From positions 62,001 through 126,000 of the forward strand of contig JAVJSD010000022.1 of the NCBI GenBank assembly GCA_040219575.1: a stretch of DNA of 64,000 nt. The letters run 5' to 3'. The position numbers and the translations under genes were made by a program. Origin of the DNA: JAVJSD01 sp040219575. Lineage in GTDB: Bacteria > Planctomycetota > Planctomycetia > Pirellulales > Pirellulaceae. Positions 42,871-51,194 of the stretch are shown one piece after another. Every line of letters begins with the position of its first letter. Position 1 is the stretch's first letter. Under the pieces are notes generated by a model. It saw only the letters and a list, made by a program, of their open reading frames with translations. It had not been told where the DNA came from and searched no databases.

Positions 42871-45132
42871 ATGTCGGTTTCCTCCACCCCCAAGCCCGTC
42901 ACGGTTGCGCTGATCGGCAACCCGAACACCGGCAAGTCGACGCTGTTCAACGCGCTTTCCGGGGTGCGGCAGCAGACGGGGAATTATCCGGGCGTAACCG
43001 TCGAGAAGAAGATCGGGCGAATGGACTTCGAGGACCGCGCGTTCTCGCTCGTCGATCTTCCCGGTACCTACAGTCTCGCCCCGCGATCGCCCGACGAAAT
43101 GATCGCCGTGGATGTGCTGCTGGGGCGTCGCGGCGACATGACGCAGCCCGACGTGGTGTTGTGCATCGTCGACGCCAGCAATCTGGAGCGCAATCTGTAC
43201 CTGGTCAGCCAGGTGCTCGAGCTGGGGCGTCCGACGGTGTTGGCGCTGAACATGGTCGACGTGGCCAGCGACAAGGGACTGACGCTCGACATCGCGCGGC
43301 TGCGCAAGCAACTCGACGTACCGATCGTCGAGATTCAAGCCAATCGCAAACGCGGCCTCGCCGAATTGAAGCAGGCGCTGGCCCAGGCCGCCGCCGCCCC
43401 GGCGCACACGCCCACCAGTCCCTTTCCAGAGGCGTTTCAAGCAGAGGTTCGGTCCCTGGCCGCGCTGGAACGCAAACAGGGCGAACCGGTCCTGCCTCGC
43501 TATCTCATCGAGCGACTGATCCTCGACACCGGCGGCTACCTGGAGCAGGCGCAGTTGGCGGGCGTCAACGAGTCGATCTTGGCGGAAGTGAAAGCCGCCC
43601 GGGAGCGCCTGGCGGAGGCCGGATTCCCCGTGCCGGCGGTCGAGGCGGTTTCGCGCTACAAGTGGGTCGGCGAGGTGCTCGACGGCGTGGTCACCCGTCC
43701 CTCGCAGCGGCGAGTCACGCTCAGCGACAAGATCGACAAGGTGCTTACGCACAAAGTGCTGGGTTCGATGGTCTTCGTGCTGGTGATGATCGTGCTGTTC
43801 CAGGCGGTGTTCCTGGTGGCCGAACCGGCGTCGGCGCTGATCGACTGGATGAACGGGGAATTGACGATGCTGGTCGAGGCGTCGGTCGCCGAGGGGGCGC
43901 TGCGTTCGCTATTGGTCAACGGCGTGATCGGCGGCGTCGGCGGCGTGTTGGTGTTCCTGCCGCAAATCTTCACGCTGTTTTTGTTCATCGCCATCCTGGA
44001 GGACTGCGGCTACATGTCGCGGGCCGCCTACCTGATGGACAAGCTCATGTCGCGGGTGGGCCTCAGCGGCAAGTCGTTCATTCCCCTGCTCAGTTCGTTC
44101 GCCTGCGCCATCCCGGGCATCATGGCCACACGGGTGATCGAAAACCCCCGCGACCGACTGACAACGATTCTCGTCGCGCCGCTGATGAGTTGCAGCGCTC
44201 GGCTGCCGGTTTACACGCTGCTGATCGTCGCCTTCATTCCGCAGCAGACGTACTTTTACGGGTTGCTTGGCCTGCAGGGCATCACGCTATTCGCCATGTA
44301 TTCAATCGGGATCGTCACGGCGGTGATTGTGGCGTTCGCCCTGAAGCGGACCATGCTCCGCGGCGCGACGCCGCCGTTTGTGATGGAATTGCCGGGATAC
44401 AAGGTTCCGGGCTTGCGGATCGTGTTGCATCGCATGTTGGAGCGAGGTTGGGCCTTCATTCGGCGGGCCGGCACGCTGATCTTCGCCGTCACCGTGGTGG
44501 TCTGGGCGGCGGCCTACTATCCGCGGAATGAAGCGGCCGTTGATCCGGCATTGTTTCAGCGACAAGCCTTCCTGGAGGAGCAACTCGCCGATCTGGAAAC
44601 ACACATGGCGTTTCCCGGACACGACGCCGACGACCACGCGGAAGACCGGGCGGCCCTTGAGGAAGAGTTGTCCGAAGTTGGCAACCAGATCGAGGGCGAG
44701 TACCTCGAGGACAGCTTCCTGGGCCGCGCGGGGCACTTCGTCGAACCCGTCGTCCGGCCGCTCGGCTGGGACTGGCGGATCGGCTGCGCGGCGATCGCCT
44801 CCTTCCCGGCGCGGGAAGTGATCATCGCCACGCTGGGCGTGATCTACAAGTTGGGCGAGGAGCAGGACGAAGAGTCGGAAACGTTGAAGGAGACGCTCCG
44901 CGACGCCAAATGGGAAGGCACCAATGAGCCGGTGTTCAACATCCCTGTCGCCCTCTCGATCATGGTTTTCTTCGCGCTCTGCGCCCAGTGCGGCGCCACG
45001 CTGGCGGTGATCCGCCGCGAAACCAACTCCTGGCGCTGGCCGATCTTCACCTTCGCCTACATGACCGCGCTCGCCTACCTCGGCGCGCTGGTCACCTACC
45101 AGGTCGGCATGCTGCTGACAACGTCGGCGTAG
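42871..45132 (+). CDS. feoB: Ferrous iron transporter FeoB
   Basis: A 753-residue inner-membrane Fe(II) importer. The N-terminal G domain has GNPNTGKS (17-24), the T-containing G2 stretch QQTGNYPGVTVEKK, DLPGTYSLA (G3) and LNMVDVA (G4). The membrane part carries the two gate regions, including LEDCGYMSRAAYLMDKLM with SFIPLLSSFACAIPGIMATR and LVAPLMSCSARLPVYTLLIV. Between about residues 550 and 625 there is an insert with a Glu/His-rich coiled coil (LEEQLADLETHMAFPGHDAD) before the last helices. The start is ATG 42871; a TTG two codons earlier is possible. Confidence 0.96.
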   Translation: MSVSSTPKPVTVALIGNPNTGKSTLFNALSGVRQQTGNYPGVTVEKKIGRMDFEDRAFSLVDLPGTYSLAPRSPDEMIAVDVLLGRRGDMTQPDVVLCIVDASNLERNLYLVSQVLELGRPTVLALNMVDVASDKGLTLDIARLRKQLDVPIVEIQANRKRGLAELKQALAQAAAAPAHTPTSPFPEAFQAEVRSLAALERKQGEPVLPRYLIERLILDTGGYLEQAQLAGVNESILAEVKAARERLAEAGFPVPAVEAVSRYKWVGEVLDGVVTRPSQRRVTLSDKIDKVLTHKVLGSMVFVLVMIVLFQAVFLVAEPASALIDWMNGELTMLVEASVAEGALRSLLVNGVIGGVGGVLVFLPQIFTLFLFIAILEDCGYMSRAAYLMDKLMSRVGLSGKSFIPLLSSFACAIPGIMATRVIENPRDRLTTILVAPLMSCSARLPVYTLLIVAFIPQQTYFYGLLGLQGITLFAMYSIGIVTAVIVAFALKRTMLRGATPPFVMELPGYKVPGLRIVLHRMLERGWAFIRRAGTLIFAVTVVVWAAAYYPRNEAAVDPALFQRQAFLEEQLADLETHMAFPGHDADDHAEDRAALEEELSEVGNQIEGEYLEDSFLGRAGHFVEPVVRPLGWDWRIGCAAIASFPAREVIIATLGVIYKLGEEQDEESETLKETLRDAKWEGTNEPVFNIPVALSIMVFFALCAQCGATLAVIRRETNSWRWPIFTFAYMTALAYLGALVTYQVGMLLTTSA

Positions 45133-45150
45133 TCGGCCGCCGCGCGTCGC

Positions 45151-45246
45151 GGCGTCAGCAGGCGAGCGTCGAGGCGTCAGCCCGACGTGCTACGCCCGCC
45201 GCGGGGCGCCCCACCCACAGGGCGGGCTGACGCCTCTACGCTCGCC
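45151..45246. repeat. Long inverted repeat (GGCGAGCGTCGAGGCGTCAG family)
   Basis: Left arm GGCGAGCGTCGAGGCGTCAG plus CCCGAC and right arm GGGCGGGCTGACGCCTCTAC plus GCTCGCC are reverse complements with one or two changes, with a GC-rich inner part. A half-copy lies at 6987-7016. It follows the end of feoB by 19 bases. Confidence 0.85.
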
Positions 45247-45350
45247 TTGGGAAGAAATCGGCAGGATGCCGTCGGGCTGCGAACCTGGTTCGCTATGAAC
45301 CTTGCAGAAGCCCACTTCGCCCCCGATTCTTTTCCCAACAGGAGGATTCC

Positions 45351-46256
45351 ATGAATCAAGCACGACCAGCCACCGCCACGTCGACCCCGCGGGGCGGACT
45401 TCGGCGATCAAAGGAAGCGCGGCAGTTGTGCTGCGGCGTTGTCTCCGTGTTTGCTCTCGCCGCCGCCTTCGCCGCCAACCCCGCCGTGGGCCAGTCGATC
45501 AGCACGCGAGAAGTAAAGAATTCGGAATGGGACACGACCTATGTGGCCGCGAATGGTCAGCGAATTCGGGCGAAGCTCGTGCTCGACGGCTCCAGCGGGT
45601 ACTACGTCACTTCCTTCGGGCGGGGACGCCTGAGAAACATCCGCTACAACTTCGATACGGGAGGCGGGGGCCGCGATTGGGCCGGCTCGATCCGAGGGGA
45701 TTGGTCGATGGGCGGCCAGGGAGGTTCGTTCAGTCTGCTGGCGCGCAGCGACCTTCGCCCGGTGCAATTCGAAGGCGACTGGGATTTTGGCGACGGCAGC
45801 GGCAGCGGCGGCACATGGAACGGCCGTTTCGTTCGCCTGCTGCAGAACTCTGATGACGATGGTAACAGCGGAGGAGGAAGTGGCGGAAGCGTCACCTACG
45901 GTCCTTGGAAATACAACAGCGGCAAAGGTTACTACTACCGCAAGTGCTCCTTTCCTGCCGGGGGGTACCAGTACCTGGTCTATTACAAGAACATCAAGCC
46001 CGACTGGGTGTACTGGTACAACCCCAGCAAGCAGGTGTTTTGGTGTGCCTGTCCGACTTCGAAGAACTCCCGCTGGGGCGACGACATCCGTCGAGGCAAG
46101 GACCTGTTCCTGATGGCCGACACCAAGGCGGACAGCCTTGAGGATACGGTGTTCCCCGATGCCGGCAGCGACGGCGCCAACTTCACTCCGGGGAAGACCA
46201 AGGACCGCGACGGTTCGACGGTCGATCTGGGATGCCCGCCGGATGACCTTCCCTAA
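45351..46256 (+). CDS. Secreted hypothetical protein, Tyr/Trp-rich C-terminal domain
   Basis: A 301-residue exported protein with a long signal peptide (FALAAAFAANPAVG-QS). Residues 50-165 are beta-rich with Gly/Arg/Trp (SGYYVTSFGRGRLRNIRYNF, WAGSIRGDWSMGGQGGSFS), then a Gly/Ser/Asp linker and a compact domain of about 90 residues: YGPWKYNSGKGYYYRKCSF, YQYLVYYKNIKPDWVYWYNP, VFWCACPTSKNSRWGDDIRR. It holds three Cys. I do not recognise the family, though the composition fits a planctomycete surface protein. AGGAGG precedes ATG by seven bases, so the start is firm. Confidence 0.82.
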   Translation: MNQARPATATSTPRGGLRRSKEARQLCCGVVSVFALAAAFAANPAVGQSISTREVKNSEWDTTYVAANGQRIRAKLVLDGSSGYYVTSFGRGRLRNIRYNFDTGGGGRDWAGSIRGDWSMGGQGGSFSLLARSDLRPVQFEGDWDFGDGSGSGGTWNGRFVRLLQNSDDDGNSGGGSGGSVTYGPWKYNSGKGYYYRKCSFPAGGYQYLVYYKNIKPDWVYWYNPSKQVFWCACPTSKNSRWGDDIRRGKDLFLMADTKADSLEDTVFPDAGSDGANFTPGKTKDRDGSTVDLGCPPDDLP

Positions 46257-46337
46257 GTAATCGAAACGGCCGCGCCGAGCGGGATGTGCTGGCAAACGCA
46301 CACCCGCTCGGCGCCGCTACTGCATCTCGTCCGGATC

Positions 46338-47597
46338 TCAAGCCCGGCCCTTGAGCATGCCGTACCAGTAGAGACGCGGCAGCAGATACTTCTTCAGCAG
46401 GTACATGCTGTACCGCTCCTTCGATTGGTCGAAGGGAAACGTCTCCTCGGGCTGCTTGTCGTAGTCGAACTCGGCGAGCACGAGTTTGCCGTAGCCGGTG
46501 ACCAAGGGGCACGACGTGTAGCCGTCGTACTTGGCGGTCGGCTCGCGGCCGGCCATCACGGCTTGCAGGTTCCTGGCCAGGACGGGGGCTTGTTTGCGAA
46601 TTGCGGCGCCGGTTTTCGAGGTGGGCAAGCTGGATGCGTCGCCGAGGGCGAAGACGTTCCCGTAACGGACGTGCCGCAGCGAATGGCGGTCGACCTCCAC
46701 CCAGCCGTCGGCGTCGGCCAGCTTGCTGTCGGCCACAAAAGCGGGCGGACCCATCGGCGGCGCGACGTGCAGCATGTCGTAATGCATCGTCATCCGCTCA
46801 CCGGTGACGAGGTTTTCAAACACCGCCTCCTTCGTTTCGGGACGGACCTCGATCAGATTGTGGTTGAAGTGGGTTTCGATGCCCTTGCGCGCCACAACCT
46901 TGTCGAGCGTCTTACGGTACCGCTCGACGGCGAACATGTTCGGCATGGCGGCCGCGAACACGATGCGGCACTTGTCGCGAATGCCCTTCTGGCGGAGATA
47001 GTCCTCCGTCAGATAGCAGATCTTCTGCGGCGCGCCGCCGCACTTCACGGCGCCGGCCGGGTGCGTGAAGATCGCCGTGCCGCCCTCGAAGTTCTTCAAC
47101 GTCTCCCAGGTGCTGGCGACCGTCTGGAAGCTGTAGTTGCTGCAGACGCCGTCCTTGCCGACGGCGTCCTTTAGCCCCTTCACCTTGTGCCAGTTCAATT
47201 GGATTCCGGGAGCGACGACGAGGTAATCGTAGGTCACCTCCAGTCCGTCGCGCGTCAGCAGGCGGTTGCCATCGGGATCGAATTCGTCGACGGCGTCGCG
47301 AATCCATGTCGCCTTGCGCGGCATGACCGACGCCTCGTCGCGCATCGTCGCCTCGCGGCGAAACGTGCCCGCCCCCACCAGCGTCCAGGCGGGTTGATAG
47401 AAGTGTTTGTCGGAAGGTTCGATCACGGCTACATCGGTGCGGTTGAACCAGCCGCGGGTCAGTCGAGCGGCCACGCTGATTCCACCCGTGCCGCCGCCGA
47501 CGATCACCACCTGGTGATGCACCGTGCGTCGAGGGGACGATTGCACGTCGGCGGCGACAGCGGGAGTTGTTGTGGTCGTGGTTTGGTTCGTGGTCAT
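46338..47597 (-). CDS. Sulfide:quinone oxidoreductase-like flavoprotein
   Basis: A 419-residue NAD(P)/FAD-type oxidoreductase of the SQR group, which oxidises sulfide and passes electrons to the quinone pool. FAD-binding VVIVGGGTGGISVAARL near residue 30, the cysteine-bearing block KCGGAPQKICYLTEDYL typical of SQR, NVFALGDASSLPTSKTGAAI (second FAD contact) and a C-terminal amphipathic helix (YLLKKYLLPRLYWYGML) for membrane contact. The N-terminal 25 residues are Thr-rich and lack a signal peptide. It is the last gene of a sulfide module; its ATG overlaps the stop of the TauE/SafE gene (ATGA). Confidence 0.9.
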   Translation of the reverse strand: MTTNQTTTTTTPAVAADVQSSPRRTVHHQVVIVGGGTGGISVAARLTRGWFNRTDVAVIEPSDKHFYQPAWTLVGAGTFRREATMRDEASVMPRKATWIRDAVDEFDPDGNRLLTRDGLEVTYDYLVVAPGIQLNWHKVKGLKDAVGKDGVCSNYSFQTVASTWETLKNFEGGTAIFTHPAGAVKCGGAPQKICYLTEDYLRQKGIRDKCRIVFAAAMPNMFAVERYRKTLDKVVARKGIETHFNHNLIEVRPETKEAVFENLVTGERMTMHYDMLHVAPPMGPPAFVADSKLADADGWVEVDRHSLRHVRYGNVFALGDASSLPTSKTGAAIRKQAPVLARNLQAVMAGREPTAKYDGYTSCPLVTGYGKLVLAEFDYDKQPEETFPFDQSKERYSMYLLKKYLLPRLYWYGMLKGRA

Positions 47598-48505
47598 GGG
47601 GTCTCTCTTGAGTCGTGGACGCCCGAGGGCGAGAGAAGGGGGAGTTGCGGGGAATTGCAGGTCAGGCGGTCGCCGTCGAGCGCCGACACGCGGTGGGGAA
47701 CAGTCGTCGCGCGGTATTCGGCCACTACGCCGGGCGCCTCGCGCCACAAAACAAACAGGCCCATGGCGATCAGGAACACGGCGAACACCTTTCGCAGCAA
47801 TTGCTGGTTCATCCGCGCCCCGAGCAGGTTGCCGGCGAAACTTCCGACCGCGCCGAGCAGGATGAAGATGCCAACGGTGGTCCAATCAATCGACGCCCCG
47901 GCGGCGGCCAGCACGTCGAGGTACTTGAAGAAGCCGCTGAAGGCGTTGAGCGCGATGATCGCGAGGCTTGTGCCGACGGCCAGCCGCATGGGCAGTCGCA
48001 CCAGCATCGCCAGCGCGGGAACGATCAAGAAGCCGCCCCCGACGCCCACCAACCCAGTGAGCACGCCGACGGCCAGCCCTTCCAGGCCGATCGTCCAGAA
48101 GTGCGCGTGCTGCACGGCGGCGTCGGATGGTTCCTCCGTCTTGCCTGACGCGCCGCCGCGGGCGCGGCGGAACATCATCCAGGCGGCGGCCAGCATCACC
48201 AGGCCGAACAGCACCAGTTGCACCGCGCCGGGAACGAAATGGCTCAGCCAGGCGCCAAGGAAGGTGCCCGCCATGCCGGGCGGCCCGAACAGCAGCACGC
48301 TCCGCCAATCGACCAAGTGCGAACGGGCGTAAGGAATGGCGGCCACCAGGGCGATCGCGCCGACGATGGCCAGCGACTCGGCGATGGCCGCCTTGTCGTC
48401 GTGCCCCAGCACGTACACCAGCATGGGAACGGTGAGAATCGAACCACCGGAGCCGAGCAGCCCCAGCGTCAGTCCGATGATCAACGCTCCCAGAAAAGTG
48501 AACAT
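47594..48505 (-). CDS. TauE/SafE family sulfite/organosulfur exporter
   Basis: A 303-residue inner-membrane protein with about eight helices in the usual two halves (ALIIGLTLGLLGSGGSILTV at the start, GLEGLAVGVLTGLVGVGGGF in the middle) that carries the GxxGGGF-type motifs of the family. TauE/SafE proteins move sulfite, sulfoacetate or similar anions across the membrane. In this cluster it may export sulfite or thiosulfate. The last 40 residues after the last helix are an unusual polar tail; they overlap the next start by four bases. Confidence 0.92.
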   Translation of the reverse strand: MFTFLGALIIGLTLGLLGSGGSILTVPMLVYVLGHDDKAAIAESLAIVGAIALVAAIPYARSHLVDWRSVLLFGPPGMAGTFLGAWLSHFVPGAVQLVLFGLVMLAAAWMMFRRARGGASGKTEEPSDAAVQHAHFWTIGLEGLAVGVLTGLVGVGGGFLIVPALAMLVRLPMRLAVGTSLAIIALNAFSGFFKYLDVLAAAGASIDWTTVGIFILLGAVGSFAGNLLGARMNQQLLRKVFAVFLIAMGLFVLWREAPGVVAEYRATTVPHRVSALDGDRLTCNSPQLPLLSPSGVHDSRETP

Positions 48506-48533
48506 GGTGATGCTATTTCAAAGGAGAGGTGTA

Positions 48534-48663
48534 GTTGTAGGCCGGAACAAGCCATGCGCTGTTCCGGCGTTGCTCCGTCGCCGCCGAAACGGAAAGGCGT
48601 GTTCACGCTCTTCAGCCCTGCGGCGCTCTTGCCGGAACCGCCCTGCGGTTGTGCCGGCCTACG
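48534..48663. repeat. Imperfect inverted repeat (GTTGTAGGCCGGAACAAG family)
   Basis: Left end GTTGTAGGCCGGAACAAG and right end TTGTGCCGGCCTACGG are reverse complements; GGCCGGAAC also recurs inside (GCCGGAACC). It fills the gap between the TauE/SafE gene start and the rhodanese gene stop. No gene was found in the gap. Confidence 0.75.
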
Positions 48664-48768
48664 GTCAACTTCGTGAGCGTCGGAGTGGAGGAGCAAGTCC
48701 GGAGCTCTCAATCCGTCCTTTACTCCTCCACTCGTCAACCCATACTCTTCTCGATTCCATTCCGCGAA

Positions 48769-49389
48769 TTACGAACAACAACCGGTGCCGACGCGGCGGG
48801 GAGTCTGCACCGAAGCTTGCTCGGACTCGCTCGCTGGTGAGTCGGCCTCGGTGGGCGTCTCGCAGCGCACCTGATTCCACGGCATGCGGGCGATCAGCAT
48901 GCCCATGCCGCACGTGTCGGTGACGCCCGCGAACATCAATCCGGCGCCGACGAATCCCGACAAAATCAAAAACGCCGGATGCAGGAAATAGCCGAGCACC
49001 ACGCCGGTGAAGACGAGGAAGCCGGCGGCGATTCGGACCTGCCGCTCGAGCGAGACGGCCTTCTTACCGCGGCGGACCGGCAGCCCCGCCTCGTCCCAGG
49101 CGGCGGTGCCTCCCTCGACGCTGTACACATTGTGAAAGCCGCAGGCCTCGAACATTTCGCAGGCTTTCGACGAGCGATTGCCCGAGCGGCAGACGACGTA
49201 CAGCGGCCGGTCGGCGTCGCCGTGGCGGTTGTCGATCAGTTCGCGGGGATCGAGAGCGTCGAGCGGCATATTGCGGGCGAAAGTGATATGCACCTCGCGG
49301 AACTCGACCGGCGTACGAACGTCGATCAATTCGACCGATTCGCCTTGTTCGAGCACGGCTTCCAGTTGCTTGGGAGTAATCGTTTTCAT
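48769..49389 (-). CDS. Rhodanese with C-terminal DUF2892 membrane pair
   Basis: A 206-residue YgaP-like protein. Residues 1-110 form a rhodanese domain (VELIDVRTPVEFREVHI, active Cys67 in VVCRSGNRSSKAC), and residues 115-165 form two membrane helices (AAGFLVFTGVVLGYFLHPAF, LSGFVGAGLMFAGVTDTCGM) typical of DUF2892, followed by the family-like CGMGMLIARMPWN. It passes sulfane sulfur at the inner face of the membrane. The start ATG 49389 has GGAG at 49396-49399. The end of the protein is Cys-Cys-Ser, and the tail is disordered. Confidence 0.93.
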   Translation of the reverse strand: MKTITPKQLEAVLEQGESVELIDVRTPVEFREVHITFARNMPLDALDPRELIDNRHGDADRPLYVVCRSGNRSSKACEMFEACGFHNVYSVEGGTAAWDEAGLPVRRGKKAVSLERQVRIAAGFLVFTGVVLGYFLHPAFLILSGFVGAGLMFAGVTDTCGMGMLIARMPWNQVRCETPTEADSPASESEQASVQTPRRVGTGCCS

Positions 49390-49421
49390 GGGAATCTCCA
49401 TGTTGGTTAGGTTTTTCGTAC

Positions 49422-49520
49422 GACAGGCTTCCAGCCTGTCATGAGTCTCTTGGTGTATTCCGCGCCGCCTGGACGGATTCGCTGTTGCCGCATTGGCAGG
49501 CTGCAAGCCCGCCCTACGGA
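49422..49520. repeat. Hairpins in the gap between sulfur genes
   Basis: GACAGGCTTCCAGCCTGTC at 49422-49440 is a perfect 8-bp hairpin, followed at 49496-49520 by GGCAGGCTGCAAGCCCGCCC and TACGG, a second copy of the same idea (CAGGCT near AAGCC). It lies in the 132-base gap upstream of the rhodanese-DUF2892 gene and downstream of the persulfide dioxygenase fusion, possibly affecting transcript continuity. Confidence 0.65.
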
Positions 49521-49521
49521 C

Positions 49522-50934
49522 TCAGGCGGACTGCGCGGCGGCCTCCGCGACCGGCAGTTGCGAGGCCTTCCAGGCGTCGAAGCCGCCGACCAGGTCCATC
49601 AAGTTTCGGCGGCCGTGCTTCTGCAGCACGCTGGCGGCGATCGACGAACGATAGCCGCTCTTGCAATGCACGACGATCGGCTCGTCCTCGCGCAACTCGC
49701 TCACGCGCTCCGCCAGATGGCTGAGGGGGATATTCGTTGCTCCTTCGATATGGCCGTCGTTGAATTCGCTTTCCGTGCGGACGTCGAGCACCAGCGGCCG
49801 CTGCGGACGATGAAGCCGCTCGGCCAGCGCCAACGCGGTGATCCGCTCGACCTTGGCGGTCACCTCGGGACGCGGCTCCAGCGCCTCGGGGCCGTCGGCC
49901 AGATAGCCGAGCACCTGGTCGAAGCCGATGCGTCCCAGCCGCATGATCGCCTGCTCGTGCAGGCCGTCTTCGGCGACCACGACAATCGGCTTGTCCTTCT
50001 TGAGCATCGTGCCGGCCCAGGTAGCGTACTTGCCTTCCAGGCTGATGTTCAGCGAACCGGCCAGGTGCGCGCCGGCGAAGTCGATCGGCTCGCGAACATC
50101 GACGACCTGCGCGCCCTGCTCCAGCAGGTCGAGTACGGCCTCGAGCGACAGCGGCTTCATCGACTTCTGCATCGCACCGTGCAGCGTCTCGCGCTCCTTC
50201 CGATTGAGGATGGCGTCGTGCACGAAGTACTCCGGGGCCTCTGGCTGGTCGGCGGTGACGATGGCCTTGAACTGCTCGCGCGTCATCGGCTGCAGGGCGT
50301 AGTTGTACTTCCGCTGTTCGCCGATGGTGGACGACGCCTCGCTGCTGAGGTTCTTGCCGCACATCGAACCCGCGCCGTGGGCCGGATAGACCAGCGTGGC
50401 GTCGGGCAGCGGCAGCAGTTTCTCGTGCAGCGAGTCGAATAGCATGTCGGCCAGTTCGTCGGCCGTCACGCCGATCGAGGCCAGCAGGTCGGGCCGGCCC
50501 ACGTCGCCGATGAACAGCGTGTCGCCGGTCAGCACGGCGTAAGGTTCGAGTTCGTTCTCGGCCAGATCGTAAACCAGGATCGAGATTCCCTCGGGCGTGT
50601 GGCCGGGCGTCTCCAGCACCTGCAACCGCACCTTGCCGAACTCGACCACGTCGCCGTCCTTGACGGCGGTGTGCTGGTATTCGGCCTGCGCTCTTTCTCC
50701 CAGATAGATCTTGGCGCCGGCCTTGTCGCGCAATTCGAGATGGCCGGCGACGAAATCGGCATGGAAGTGGGTCAGGAAGACGTACTTGATGTCGAAGCCG
50801 TGTTCCTTGGCGTCGGCGAGGTACTGATCGACATCGCGCTGCGGATCGACGACCGCGGCGATCTTGGTTTCCTCGTCGGCGATCAGGTACGACGCGTGGG
50901 CGAGGCAGCCGAGGTAGTAGCGTTGAAAGAACAT
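49522..50934 (-). CDS. MBL-fold persulfide dioxygenase fused to two rhodanese domains
   Basis: A 470-residue enzyme. Residues 1-250 are an ETHE1/Blh-type metallo-beta-lactamase domain: THFHADFVAGH (His56, His58, Asp60), PGHTPEGIS, LTGDTLFIGDVGRPDL and YPAHGAGSMCG. It oxidises glutathione or other persulfides to sulfite. Two rhodanese domains follow. The first (about 260-360) lacks the active cysteine, with VVVAEDGLHEQAI at that place; the second has Cys424 in VVHCKSGYRSS. This layout is like CstB. GGAG precedes the ATG by seven bases. It is the first gene of the sulfur module with the rhodanese, TauE/SafE and SQR genes in the same direction. Confidence 0.94.
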   Translation of the reverse strand: MFFQRYYLGCLAHASYLIADEETKIAAVVDPQRDVDQYLADAKEHGFDIKYVFLTHFHADFVAGHLELRDKAGAKIYLGERAQAEYQHTAVKDGDVVEFGKVRLQVLETPGHTPEGISILVYDLAENELEPYAVLTGDTLFIGDVGRPDLLASIGVTADELADMLFDSLHEKLLPLPDATLVYPAHGAGSMCGKNLSSEASSTIGEQRKYNYALQPMTREQFKAIVTADQPEAPEYFVHDAILNRKERETLHGAMQKSMKPLSLEAVLDLLEQGAQVVDVREPIDFAGAHLAGSLNISLEGKYATWAGTMLKKDKPIVVVAEDGLHEQAIMRLGRIGFDQVLGYLADGPEALEPRPEVTAKVERITALALAERLHRPQRPLVLDVRTESEFNDGHIEGATNIPLSHLAERVSELREDEPIVVHCKSGYRSSIAASVLQKHGRRNLMDLVGGFDAWKASQLPVAEAAAQSA

Positions 50935-51194
50935 CGTGGGCTCCGATTCTATGTTGGGCGTTTGGTGTTCAGCGAAGGCCGTTGGGGGCCGGTTGGTTGG
51001 TATGAAATGCAAGCCGCGTGCCAGAGAACGGCGCGAGGTCGGAATCTCGGCGATGTGCGAGAAACGCCCGCCAAATCGGAGAAATTCGCCGCGAGAAAGA
51101 AAAGACGCCGCCGGAAAATCGGCGAAGCGCTAAGGGGACCTGTTAAGCGCTAAGTTAACGCATTAACGGCCGCGCCCGTTGTCCCGCCGGGGCG

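Noticed and set aside
47598..47885. 96-residue N-terminal extension of the SQR-like protein
   Set aside because: It overlaps the end of the TauE/SafE gene and has no signal or FAD-binding character; ATG 47597 overlaps the stop as expected for coupled genes.
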